The notes under the pieces: generated by a model
Databases searched by the model: none
Seen by the model: the letters and a program-made list of their open reading frames with translations, nothing else
Told to the model about the DNA's origin: nothing
Made by a program: the position numbers and the translations under genes
Shown here: piece by piece, positions 10,898 to 21,429 of the stretch
Layout: every line of letters starts with the position of its first letter
How positions within the stretch are numbered: the first letter of the stretch is position 1
DNA from: Diabrotica undecimpunctata
Taxonomy: Eukaryota; Arthropoda; Insecta; Coleoptera; Chrysomelidae
DNA length: 64,000 bases
Direction: 5' to 3'
Assembly (NCBI RefSeq): GCF_040954645.1
Contig: NC_092803.1
Location: 8,185,230 to 8,249,229, forward strand

Positions 10898-12230
10898 CTA
10901 TTCAAATTCAAAATAAATAGGATCAACTTCGGAATCCGAGTCGTCTTGAGGGTTAATAATTAGGTTAATAATCTCTACGGTCGCATCAATTATGTTATCA
11001 AGATCCCACATTTTTTGTTCTTCTTCTATTACATGTCTTACTGCATCTTTCCAGTTTTGTTTTGTAATATGTTATAAAGACTCGTATAACAATTCACGTA
11101 CAGCTTGTATTTTATATGACGTATTTTTTCTAGCCACATAACTTTTCATTTGTGCCCAAATGAGTTCAATTGGATTTATTTCGAAGTGGTAGGGTGGAAG
11201 TCTAAAGACTGTGATGTTTCGCCTTTCCGCCATTTTGTCAACTACGTATTTCTTGAACTTAGATTTGTGTTGCCGGGCAATTTTTAAAAGTTCTGCTTTT
11301 ACCATTCCATCTTCGTAAGGCAGATACTTATTCCGTATCCAGTCAAGAATATCCTGTTTCTTCCACGCATTCGTTAGAAGTCTTTCTACTAGTCGTGAAT
11401 GATAAGCTGCATTATCTAATACTATAATTGAATTTGGTGGTATGTGTTCAATCATTTGCTCAAAATACTCTTCGAAAACATCAGCTGTCATCTCCTCGTG
11501 ATAGTCATCTGTGCTTTTGGAATGAAATTCCAACAAACCATGCTTAACAAATCCTTTTTCACTGCCAATGTGAGAAATTATTAATCTACTGCCTTTACCA
11601 GAAGGTGGGGAGATACCAGTAGACCAACCTTCCATAAAGGCTTGCCTGGAGCTTAATATATTTTTATCTGACCAAATTTTTTTAGAGTATGACCTAAGTT
11701 TACCCACGTTTCATCCTGGTAGAAGATGGGCCTTTCTTCAGCCCGGAATTTTCGTATGAATCTTAGATAATTTCTTCTCCAACATCATCTTCTCCTCCCG
11801 GTCAATCAAAAGTGATTTTCGGTCTGATTTCTCCCACCGGAAATTTAATTCGTTTAAAACTTGCCACAATTTAGTTCGTCCGATATGAGGCAAATCCGGG
11901 TCGTCTCTAACTTCTTGTAAAATTTTGTTTAGGTTTGGTATTTCTTTTTTGAAAAAAAAATCCATGAATTTTCCTTCGAATACCATTTTTGGCAAATTCA
12001 TCAATTTCAATAGGCTTTTTCCCTCTCTTTTGTGTTTGGGTTAGCTATACCGTGTTTTTTTCTTTCTGATAGGAACCTATATAAAGTTGACTCTCCTACG
12101 CCAGTCATGTTGGCACAACTTTCGACTATGTTGCGAACAGTGTTTGTGGGATTCTGAGAAACCAGAGCATCGTGAACATTCAGGACAATAGTCTTCTCTC
12201 TTGGTGAATAGACAGACTTACTGACTGTAC
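10898..12230 (-). pseudogene. IS630/Tc1/mariner-type transposase, DD82E-like
   Basis: Minus-strand blocks run in order. SVYSPREKTIVLNVHDALV and GESTLYRFLSERKKHG (HTH region, 12230-12010) come first. Then NLNKILQEVRDDPDLPHIGR (12010-11738), and FYQDETWVN with the first aspartate at about 11715. Next are SSRQAFMEGWSTG, GSRLIISHIGSEKGF, DDYHEEM and SIIVLDNAAYHSRL. The last block is LPPYHFEINPIELIWAQMK (11707-11072). Between the LDN aspartate and the NPIE glutamate there are 82 residues, the spacing I know as DD82E (Sailor-type). A TAA at about 11072 interrupts the frame; an acidic tail continues to a TAG at 10898. Two or more frameshifts and this stop make it inactive. All three catalytic residues survive. 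Similar blocks occur in the element at 53740-56182. Confidence 0.8.
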
Positions 12231-12489
12231 GCAACAGTACCGGTGTAAAACTTGATGATGAAGCTATCACAAACAATCCAACAAAATGGGCACGAGCGAA
12301 AGGTACGTATATGTTCGTAGGTGTATGGAATAAAAAATCACTCACGCACTGCATATAATTCGCAAAAGAAATATTCGAGACGCTAATTACTGCCGTAGAC
12401 GCGGAAACACCGACGAGCCGTAAATTACATGCGATCAAAAACGTACTAAACAAAAAAATTGTTTTCGTTCGTAATAACTTCACCCTTTC

Positions 12490-14335
12490 AAGTTAAGTTT
12501 CGAATATAATTATATTATTAAAAATCTGGGGAATTCCATCTTAATTATCTTGCAACGAATAGTACATTCGGATATGAATTCCAGGTTTTCTAGTAAAGTG
12601 ATTAAACGCGAAGATTAGTATTGAAATATCCAAAGAGATAAGGTATTCTTATTTACAAAATTGTTAAAGGTTAAATTCTTATTTTTATTAATATAATATA
12701 ATAACCAACATTAGTCGTAAAAGTTTTAATTGTTTTTTTGCTAAATATATTAGTATTAAAACATTATATTATTATTTAATGAATAAATACCTTAGGAACG
12801 CCTATGATTTACGACCGTTTTATGAGTTTGAGGCATATTTCGTGCTCTCAACAATTTGTGAATAGAGAATAGTATGGAGTATTAGGAAATCGTTTTCACG
12901 AAGGGATTTCTGTTTAGACGAATTGGCATGACGTGGAGACAAATTATCCTAATGTCAGTGCATTTCGGTACATTTGTCGTCTGTTTGTTTTGCAACTTTT
13001 AGAAAATTCACATTTGGGCTGAGTCCTGAATTTCATTTCCGATTTATATTATAGTTTTTCTTTATATTATAGTTTATATTACCAATTAAAAAATTGGTAT
13101 ATTGGTAGTACGCGTGTTTAAAATAAAAATCCAGATGCAGTAAATATCTTGTAAATTGCTAAGCTTTATTTTGAACAAATTCTGATCAAAAATACACGAC
13201 TCATTAACCGTTCTAAAAATTCGCTACTTCCGAAATCAACCATTCCGAATCCCTCTTGTTTGTCTCTTAAGGTCGTTTCTTTCAATCGAATTGTCCAGAT
13301 TGGAGTTGCCGGACTGTAGAAAATTACCCTGACAATGCACCTCCGTGATTTTTCCTAACAAGTAGAGATACACGAGAGAGAACAGTGAGTCCCACGACCC
13401 TTTTTGGAAGTACCAGACCCTTTAGTCGGAAATAAATACGGGCTAAATTGAGGGAATTTGTTTTTGTAGGCATCGCATGCAAGTCGAGCGATTTTCTGAA
13501 TTTTCCGGGGGTTTTCTAAAGTTTATAACATGATCAACCGCAGAATCGGACTGATGAAACTTTCGTTAATATTTTGAGTAGGCATTGTACAACTGCTCTA
13601 AATAATATTGGTTCGCAATTTTTGTCTATAGTAAATTAATAAATGTGAACTTTCATATTTTTATCTTAATTGACAAGATAGAATGTTTTCGAATACATTT
13701 GCTTGTGGCAAATTTCCAAAATGTAAGTGGACAAATCAAAATAATAAAGATAGTCATTAAACATAGTAAATGATGGTAAGATTATCTTTTATTTTTTTAT
13801 GTGAATCTTCTAAGGTGTCCTTGACAAACCAACTTAAAAATTTTATTTAATAATCCTTTATAAAAGATATAATAATTAAAAGAGCCTTTCGGGCTACATC
13901 ACAATAGAACGTTTTCGGACTAACAAGTGTAAACAAACTTAGTCTTAGCTTTTTCTTCTTCTTGTAATACCATCTTCATTGAAAGTCGGCAACAATTTCA
14001 GCGAAGTAAGATTTAACAGTTTAACATAAGGTTTAACAGTTTAACTAAGTACAGTTCTAAACAGTGAAGATGAGTGAAAGCCAGTCTAATCTTTTATATT
14101 TTTCCACCACGAATATTTGCCACTTTCCAGTCCCTTTTTGCTTTCTGTTATTCCTTCAAATATTAATTTTGAGAAGCTTTGCTCTACTGTTTTTTATAAC
14201 ATACCCAAGGTATAAAGTTTTTCCCTTTTTATTTGTACTACACAAAAGGCTCATTCATTGAATAACCTCCATTTTTCCAAATCTGTCCAGGGTATTTTCA
14301 ATAGTCTTGTTATGAGAGAGCTCTTGTAAAAGACC
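12490..14335. other. Unannotated AT-rich spacer
   Basis: No feature was firmly recognised. A short frame near 12800-12850 (PMIYDRFMSLRHIS) faintly recalls a piggyBac N-terminal block but is too short to call. A small hairpin ACCAATTAAAAAATTGGT lies at about 13080. At 13880-13910 the words GAGCCTTTCGGGCT and AGAACGTTTTCGG look repeat-derived. Confidence 0.35.
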
Positions 14336-14340
14336 AGATT

Positions 14341-14910
14341 CATATACTGACAGTCAAGAAGGTACTGAAGGCATTGGCGTGTCAGGAAGTGACGTCCACG
14401 CTAGTGTGGAGCTGCATCAAAGAACTGAACTGGGATAACGGAACAAAGTTGAGCTTGTCTGAGTACCAGGACATCGGGGCATCGAAAGCAATGAAAAAGC
14501 ATATCAACTTGCAAGAAGAGGATCGAAAGAATTAAACAGACCGACTGTAACTCTGTGAGTACCAAAGACTGCAGTATGCGTAGACAACTGGATCAGAGAA
14601 AGTCATCAGCGATATTGGGAGAGAATCCCAAAACAAACACATGAAAAAATCTTCATTGGTGGACCTTGTAGAAAAAGAACAGAGCAATTGCTTCATATGG
14701 GAATGAAAAAACTAGTAACAGGAATGTTGAGCAGGCATACAACAGTAAGAGAATTCCTGAATAAAATGCACACTCTGTGATAAGGAACCAGAAACTGGAA
14801 AACATAATATTCTGCGATTACGATGTGCTGACAACAACTATATGCAAAAGACCTGTACAAACTGCTACAGAGTAATCAAACAAAGACACTCGCACATACT
14901 CAAGTTTCAT
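14341..14910 (+). pseudogene. LINE fragment: RNase H end and zinc-knuckle region
   Basis: Plus-strand pieces in shifting frames read ALKALACQEVTSTLVWSCIK, then VPGHRGIESNEKAYQLARRG, the C-terminal signature of an RNase H domain. HQRYWERIP, GMKKLVTGMLSRHTTVREFL and TLCDKEPETGKHNILRL (cysteine/histidine cluster) follow. This order is found at the end of ORF2 in RNase-H-bearing non-LTR elements of the I/R1/LOA type. Frameshifts and stops are frequent. It directly precedes a different LINE fragment at 14980. Confidence 0.7.
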
Positions 14911-14979
14911 CTCAATAATACTCTGACGTGAAGGGCAAGGTTTCGTCCAATCAATATAATTCACACTCATTGTCCCAAA

Positions 14980-15610
14980 AACCGTCTTTGGAAATTGTTT
15001 TAGAAGTCTCGGACTGTAAACTAGAAATAGACGGCAAAATTGTAGAACAAGTAATGAAATTCAATTACCTAGGAGTAGAGATCACTAGTGAGAGGGATAT
15101 AAGAACAGAGACCACAAGGCAAGCATCAAAATCGGTAAGAGTAAGTGGATGCCTCCGAGAAACCTTATGGAGAAATAAATATCTGACCACGGAAAGCAAA
15201 ATGAAAGTATACAAGACAACAGTAAGTCCAATCCTAACATATGCAGCGGAGACAAGGACCGATACAAGAAAGACGAAACAACAAATCAACAATATCGAAA
15301 TGAAAGTATTAAGATCAATAGCGGGCATATCATTAAGAGACAGACAAACCAACAGAAGTATACGCGGACAATGCAAAATTCAAAATATTAACAGGTGGAT
15401 AAAAACAAGAAAAAAAACTGGAACGAACATGTAAACCGAATTAGACCAGATAGATTAGCGAACATCTGTAAAAACAACAAGCCGTATAGCAGAAGATCCG
15501 TTGGAAGGCCGCCAAAAAGGTGGAAAGATAATGTACAGTCAACAACGACTGTAACAGAATAAGAGACAGACAAACAGGAGTAATCCTAGTCGCACGAAGA
15601 AGAAGAGAAC
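14980..15610 (+). pseudogene. LINE reverse-transcriptase C-terminal fragment
   Basis: An open stretch within 14928-15434 reads KLEIDGKIVEQVMKFNYLGV, TRQASKSVRVSGCLRETLWR, YKTTVSPILTYAAETRTD and SIAGISLRDRQTNRSIRGQC. After a frameshift it continues to SVGRPPKRWKDN and a GAAGAAGAAGAG tail. This is the thumb and C-terminal region of a non-LTR ORF2. The element lacks the polymerase core (no YADD) and is 5'-truncated. The exact 5' limit is uncertain. Confidence 0.75.
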
Positions 15611-15611
15611 T

Positions 15612-17580
15612 GTAAACTAACAATGTGCCAAAGCTTTACATGTTATAAAAATCCTGTAATACAGTTCATTATACAGATCCATTATTCAGATCCATTTTCC
15701 CTTCAGCTTGCAGCTACCCGTGGGACCAGTCCGGTCCTACACGGCTGTCATGTAAAATTCTTCTAATTCGATAAAAGGAAATTCTTTCTATTCAACTGTG
15801 TATTGAGAAAATTGGATGTTCTGTACGGTATTACGGCAATTTAGGAAATGGGATTCTGGAGGAACGTCGTTTTTCGTCTCTTTTTATCTATGGCAGTCAA
15901 TAGTGTTATCATCTGTGGACTAATGTTTCTATGCGAGGGTGAGGCTGATTAGTTGGTGGCATTTTGAGGAAGAAACTGAGAAATATGTTACTATTTATCG
16001 GATTCACGGTTCATAAAAGTTAACGGTCAATAATATGACATAAAAAAGTGTCTTTTATATTTTATGTAATATTTAAAAAGTTGTTGATAGTGAATACAAG
16101 TTAAATAGCTGTGAAAGGATACAACCTTATCTAAGTCTTCTTTTAATGCTTATTTCTTGTAATGGTCTTTCTTCCTTTTTTTCTACACATATCAATTAAA
16201 GACAGTCTCAAATATTTGTATCTTATTTTAGCTGTAACAACAACTAACCTACCTAGTGTATATTGTTTACTAGAAATAAAATTTTAATTTGAATATAAGC
16301 ACTAATATTAGGTACTTTGATATTTTTAAGAGTCTTCAAATAACAATTTATTTATACATCTATAAGAAAATAAATAAATTTTATATACAAATCCCCAGAT
16401 GGCCTAAGACGTCTCACGTTCTATTTTTTCTTTCTGAAAATAGTATTTGTAGTTTTTTCGGTATCATATATAATTATCTACATATTCTACCCTTGTTCAC
16501 CGTTGTCGATAGAAACAAGCATAGTAGTAGCTCTAAGATCATGTCGGATTTTCACCCTCTTTCATTTTGCAGACATTCCACCCGAACAAGGGGCGAGAGG
16601 GCCGCTCGCAAAGCTGGACACGAATTTGCACCCTTCACTCAAATCTCCGTACGTCTACGGCCCTTTTGGCCTTGATCTGTGAGGATTCTACTTGATTTTG
16701 GAATATTTCCATTTGATGTCTGCCGGATCCATCGGAATTAAGTGATTAGCAAGCCTTATTGAAACATTTGATGAAAAGGGGGTGGGTGTTTTTTTACCTT
16801 TTCATCTTGTTTTAGAGACTGTAGCCGAAAAAGGGATGGCGATTTGATGAATCGTGAATTATTGATAGATATTTGGTCAGTGTATTTAGGACCAAAAAGG
16901 TTACGTTTACGTAAAAACAAATTTAAATATTTTACACAGTAAATACAGATAAAATTGAGATTTTTAAGAAAACTGTGAAGATAATTTTTATCGGAGCTAT
17001 AGGCCGTGTTCCAAAAGTGTTTGTTATTTGGAATCTCTAACGAGCTATGGAAATTGCACCGGGATTTTCGACTCTATTTGATTGGTTTGACTTAGTAACC
17101 TTAACAGGTTCGTGTGTCCATCTTGTGTATTGGAATTGTGTGTGGTTCTTTTACTTGTTGTAATTCTTTTTGGGCATTCCTATTTTTACGAGGATGTTGT
17201 CTTCAGGTAATCAAACTGTTACTTCTGCGTTGAGCACCCATACATTCTAATCGAAAGTATAATTATTGTTACTTACATATTTCACCTGGTGTCCTTGCTG
17301 AAACAGTTTACAGACATGTGCTTCTTGTGCTTTGAAAATGCTGGCAGTTAGAACATTGCATAGGTTTTGTCGGTGTGTTCAGGTTTTCGATAGTAACTTG
17401 TAGGTGATTTAATATAGCCACTTCTCTAATTCATAAAAAATAGTATTCTTTTCCTCGAGTATCTGCTCTATATATAGCCATCGTTTTCCTCTGGAAATCT
17501 GTGGATCTATCCGAATCGGTAATGAATCGGAATTGGTAATATGTGCTAAATAAACCTAAATTTTATACGAAAAACATAAA
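15612..17580. other. Spacer, partly higher complexity
   Basis: No transposon coding was seen. The stretch 16540-16760 is less AT-rich than its surroundings and holds a splice-acceptor-like TTTCATTTTGCAG before a short open run ending at about 16675. It could be unique host DNA, but I cannot support an exon. Confidence 0.3.
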
Positions 17581-17586
17581 CCTTTA

Positions 17587-18559
17587 GGCCGGTTTTCACG
17601 CTACATCTTATTGTACGTTTTGTTGGATAGGACAAATCCTATACATTAAAACGTGGCATGTAAACAGCAAAACGTATATCTTGTCGAATCGAAATGAAAT
17701 CTAAGGTCAAATCGCAGAAATGATGGGAGAAGCATAGTTTTGCGAGAACTGACAGGATAAAACGTTACGTGAAAATTTATGTTCAGACAGTCGTCCGATC
17801 TTGACTCAGTTGAGGACTAGCTCCACTGTAGTTCGTTTAATTTTTTCCAAAAAAAAGCGTAATAATGTCAGATTTGCGGTAATGCATCCACGATTTTCTC
17901 GAGGAATTTATTGAATTATATAAAAGTTTTTAAGTAGTTGTGTTTTAAAACCAAGTAGATTGCATTACAGTTTTACAGGAATTATTTGTCTTAACGCTGG
18001 TTTGGATATTATGATTATAAACTCCAAGTCCTTGAGGCTGCGTCCTGTTGCAAGATATCTGAGAGTTGCTGTAAGTCTTTCATGGAGTGTAATGGCTTTT
18101 CTCAAGCAGGTGTCGTGTTTCAATATGTATGATGTTATCAAATCTAGCAACTGACAATAGGCTGAGGTGTCCATTCGCAAATGATTACGCCAGTTATCTG
18201 GTTCGCCTCTCAGTTCTTTTAGTAACGAGACGTGGGAATACTGGCTTCTTTTTAGAAGCCACTCTCCAGACCATCTTGTCTTTTCCCTCTTCATCCCCCT
18301 TTTCCTTTTCCTTTCCATCCTTTTCCTCAGTCGTATTATCGTTATAGTTGAAAAAATAAAAGAAAGTAGCCCCACAGTAGCACCATAATAAAAAAAAATC
18401 ACTAAACAAACTTCACACAACTCAAGACTCTGAATTAGAAATGAGAATGAAAACGGAAGGGAAAACGTAGTGTGTATACACTGGACAAAACCTACATTTT
18501 GTCGTACGTTTTATATGACCCACAAAACGTACAAGAAAACGTAGCGAGAAAACCGGCCT
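17587..18559 (-). mobile_element. PIF/Harbinger-type transposon, internally deleted
   Basis: Ends are near-perfect inverted repeats of about 40 bp. The left starts GGCCGGTTTTCACGCTAC (17587), the right, read on the minus strand, GGCCGGTTTTCTCGCTAC (from 18558). Both share TTGTACGTTTTGT further in. TTA flanks the left end directly (17584-17586) and the right end after one extra T (18560-18562), fitting the 3-bp TWA duplication of PIF/Harbinger elements. At 973 bp it is too short for a full element and keeps only the first part of a transposase gene. Confidence 0.87.
17965..18420 (-). pseudogene. Harbinger transposase N-terminal part
   Basis: A 151-codon minus-strand frame. The informative part (from about 18290 down) reads RSQYSHVSLLKELRGEPDNW, NHLRMDTSAYCQLLDLITSY, LRKAITLHERLTATLRYLAT and GRSLKDLEF. 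This is the usual N-terminal segment of PIF/Harbinger transposases, ahead of the DDE nuclease core. The nuclease core is absent; the frame ends near the element's inner left side. The first 40 codons (cysteines, hydrophobic run, basic run) do not resemble the family and are probably not translated. It lies inside clear TIRs, so it is a deletion derivative that could at most be moved by an enzyme supplied elsewhere. Confidence 0.8.
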
Positions 18560-18763
18560 TTATACCTACGTATTCCCATTATTTGTAAACTTGGATAATT
18601 GTATCCTAAGATATGCATTTAAATGCTTAGCTGTATTTTCTAATGCACCAATGGTTTCATGGTAGTATGCTGTTGAGTTAAGTTGCTTTATTTGCGACAA
18701 TGACCGTGTTTTTTTAATTATTTTTCATAATTACTACTTCCTTAATATTCTTTTGAGTACACG

Positions 18764-18873
18764 TATGTATCAAGTCTTTCAACGACGCTCGTGGTGCAGA
18801 TGTTGATCAAGGGTCTTGATATGTCGAGTCTCTCAACGACGCTCCTATTGCACTCGTTGATCAAGGATCTCGA
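18764..18873. repeat. Two-unit tandem repeat, about 55 bp each
   Basis: Unit 1 (18764-18819) and unit 2 (18819-18873) share TCAACGACGCTC and GTTGATCAAGG at matching spacing, with several substitutions. No coding role is seen. Confidence 0.65.
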
Positions 18874-18874
18874 A

Positions 18875-19475
18875 TTAAATAAATAATATTATAACACAAC
18901 ATTCTATAATACCAATTTAGCAGAATTGATGTTTAAAAATATTATATTCGTGACTCACCAATAATGTTACTTCGATACCATTTTTCAGGAATTTTAAGTC
19001 GAACGTCCGGTTGACCACTCCTTTCTTCCGCTGAGTCTTCTCCTTTTTTACTTCTTCGTATGAGCTTTTATTGTTACCGATATATTCTTCTCTATGTTTT
19101 GCTTACGTGTTTCATCTGTTCCCATATAATTTCTCCTCACGATAAAGCATCTCCTGTGACGTTTTCTGTTTCTTTCACATACGTAATTGTAAAGTTGTAC
19201 CCTTTTAACTTTAGTCTAAATGAGGTTAGTCTTATTGGTGCATTTGTCATACTGTTTGAAACTTGTGTGTGTAAATCTTGTTTCAGATTATGTAGTTAAA
19301 TAAACTATAGGGTGCTCATCTTAAGAAGAAATGGAACTTAATTGTTTATAGTATATTATTTGTTTGTTACAATACTTGTGAACGACAGAGTCGAGTTCAG
19401 AGTCGTTTGTGTACATCTAAAGCCATGCGGCGTTGCCAGAATACATTAAAATACATAATCTTGACAGGAGCATTA
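18875..19475. other. Unannotated spacer, possible LTR-element flank
   Basis: No protein similarity was recognised. It lies next to a Ty3/Gypsy relic and could include more of that element, but I see no paired LTR. Confidence 0.3.
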
Positions 19476-19479
19476 TTAC

Positions 19480-20030
19480 TAATACAAAAATTGAACACAT
19501 ACCGAATAGGTAAATTAATGGGTGCAGTGTGTCGTTGGCATAAGCTACTTGTTTTTCGCCAATATTTGCCTAAGCCACTTCTAAAGCAACGCTTGATGCA
19601 TCCGTTCTCAAACTAAACTTGATTGCCTCTGATAAATCTTAAAATTTTATCACTGATAGGTTTGACAGTGACAGTTTCAGTGTGTCGAATGCTTATTGGA
19701 ATTCTGCTGCCCATTAGAGTTTTTCATTTGTTGTGGATAATTTATTTAACAGTGCAGCTGTTTCTTCCAAATGTTTGATATATTTTCTATAATAATTTGC
19801 TAATGCTACATTTTTTTTGTTTCCTTAATGTTGTTTGACGTCGGGTAATAGTCCATTGCTATGATTTTGTTCTGGATCTGGTGCTATTTCTTTATTTGAA
19901 ATTTTTGTTCCTAAGCATAGTAGTTCTCTTTACGAATTCAAAGTTACTAGGATTCAATTTCAAATTTACTTTTAATTTTAGTTATGTTATTCCTCTATCC
20001 GTATTTCATATTCCACATCTATAATGTTTA
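19480..20030 (-). pseudogene. Ty3/Gypsy RT to RNase H relic
   Basis: Minus-strand reading across several frames gives LNPSNFEFVKRTTM, LGTKISNKEIAPDPEQ, NVALANYYRKYIKHLEETAA, LLNKLSTTNEKL, FDTLKLSLSNL and FSLRTDASSVALEV. These match the end of a Gypsy-type reverse transcriptase (FLG...ANYYRKFI motif) and the start of its RNase H (RTDAS, the catalytic aspartate region). Stops are frequent, so this is an old copy. No LTR, gag or integrase was recognised around it. A LINE tail at 20112 begins just beyond its upstream side. Confidence 0.75.
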
Positions 20031-20111
20031 TCGATATGTTACATTTCTGGATTTTCTCTTTATCGAAAGCTCTCTTTCTTAGCATTTGTAATTGCGTCTA
20101 TTAAAATAGAT

Positions 20112-20338
20112 ATATAGAACAAAAAAGACTAAAGTGGTATGGGCATGTAAGAAGAACTAGCGACAGCAGATGGATAAAGAGAATAACCGAATGGACCCCC
20201 ATAGGAAGGAGGAAAAGAGGACGACCCCGAAAATCCTGGAGGAACGAAGTAGACGACGCCATGAGTAAGAGAGGCCTAAACGATGGAGAATGGGAAAACA
20301 GAGAGACATGGAAACGATTGAGCGAGGGAATACTGTAG
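20112..20338 (+). pseudogene. LINE C-terminal tail
   Basis: The open reading YIEQKRLKWYGHVRRTSDSR continues with WIKRITEWTP, GRRKRGRPRKSWRNEVDDAM and WENRETWKRL, and stops at 20338. This is the standard C-terminal end of a non-LTR ORF2, in frame for about 75 codons. A similar WYGHV...WTP...KRGKP arrangement is seen on the minus strand at 39712-40053. It is 5'-truncated. Confidence 0.8.
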
Positions 20339-20384
20339 AATGTAAATTTTACTACTCCAAAGAAACAAGCTTCTTCTTATTCTT

Positions 20385-20575
20385 ACACATGGTTCCTATT
20401 ATGGTTAATTTCTAGGGATCTTGTAACAAGGTCAGCAAGAGAAACCGATGTGAACCAGATATCCATAGTTACGTTGCAATGCGTACCGTGAATTGATTTA
20501 GTCAAATCTTTTACACAAAATTCAGCTAGAGGCAAACTGTTTCTGTTTTGTTCGCCAATTGTGACGTATGAGGAT
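20385..20575 (-). pseudogene. piggyBac-like transposase scrap
   Basis: The minus strand reads SLPLAEFCVKDLTKSIHGTH followed by CNVTMDIWFTSVSLADLV, a good match to the piggyBac-family block with the catalytic aspartate before WFTS. About 50 codons remain, with the LINE tail at 20112-20338 lying where the C-terminal part should be. A second piggyBac relic, covering more of the protein, is at 32440-33420. Confidence 0.75.
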
Positions 20576-20579
20576 GAAG

Positions 20580-21195
20580 AATACCAGAACAGACGAGAAA
20601 CGAGAAAACAATTTACCTTAATTTTTTGTTACTCAAACACTCAAAATCAAAATACAAATAATAAGAAAGCTGATTTATCACATGACGTAAACACTGTCCT
20701 TTTACGAACCAAGCGACGAAAAATGACCTTAGAATTGGAAATTATAACAACCATCTGCTACACTATCAAGCTGTACTAATCTGAATGACTGAATGACTCG
20801 TATTCTAGGGCTAAAGTCTGGGCAAAGCCATAATTCTACTAATCTATAAAAAAAGGACAAAACCTCCGACTGCAGTAATTATTGTGGTGTATTACTGCAA
20901 GACGTGTTTTAGAAAGACCCACTGTATTCATAAACATAAATCTGTAAAAAATGGTAAAAATCTAACCCGTGAGTACCAAGGAGCTTTTAGTAAATAGAGA
21001 TCAATTACAGATCAGATTTTCTAAATGAGTTAGGTCTTGATAAAATGTTATAAATGACGTATACAATACGCCAACATATTGTTTTTAATTGTTTTCAAAG
21101 TGATGTATGACTTGGTGTTTTGTACAATCCGAACTAGCGCGGTAAAAAGAGTATCATCATACAGCCAATGTTTGCGTCCACTGTGAATATGGGTT
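20580..21195. other. Unannotated spacer
   Basis: An open stretch at 20561-20779 has no recognised motif. Nothing else is seen. Confidence 0.35.
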
Positions 21196-21199
21196 AATA

Positions 21200-21425
21200 A
21201 AATCGAATATAATAAAGGTTCTTCCAATTATGACTGTCCTGTGTTGTTGCAGCCCAATTCGTTGAGATTTTCTTGCTGTCATCTCACTATCGGGTTAGAG
21301 GTCTACCACGGCTGCATTCATAACTTCTAAGGCATCCATTCAAGAATCTTCTTGGTCCATTTCCCGTCACGCAATTGTGCTACATTGTACCATTTGAAAA
21401 TTCTTTGGATATGTATTGAAACCCT
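21200..21425 (-). pseudogene. RTE-like LINE C-terminal fragment
   Basis: Minus-strand frames read FKWYNVAQLRDGKWTKKILE, then SRGRPLTR, DDSKKISTNWAATTQ and NWKNLYYIR. These align with the end of the RTE-like copies at 61071-61268 and 50352-51662 (GRWTRK...RGRSPTRW...DD...NW). Frameshifted and short. Confidence 0.7.
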
Positions 21426-21429
21426 CTCG

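Noticed and set aside
12007..12483. 158-codon frame with an apparent signal peptide
   Set aside because: Only its C-terminal part (from about 12230 down) matches the transposase. The hydrophobic N-terminus is probably untranslated leader sequence.
12780..13030. Possible piggyBac N-terminal block (YDRFMSLRHIS)
   Set aside because: Too short and interrupted; the similarity could be chance.
15065..15376. Minus-strand 103-codon hydrophobic frame
   Set aside because: It is antisense to the LINE fragment at 14980-15610. Its membrane-like composition is a by-product of the opposite strand.
16289..16675. 128-codon plus-strand frame
   Set aside because: No recognisable domain; composition changes sharply along it. 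Not supportable as a gene.
18764..18873. CRISPR-like repeat
   Set aside because: Only two diverged units with no spacer structure, in eukaryotic DNA.
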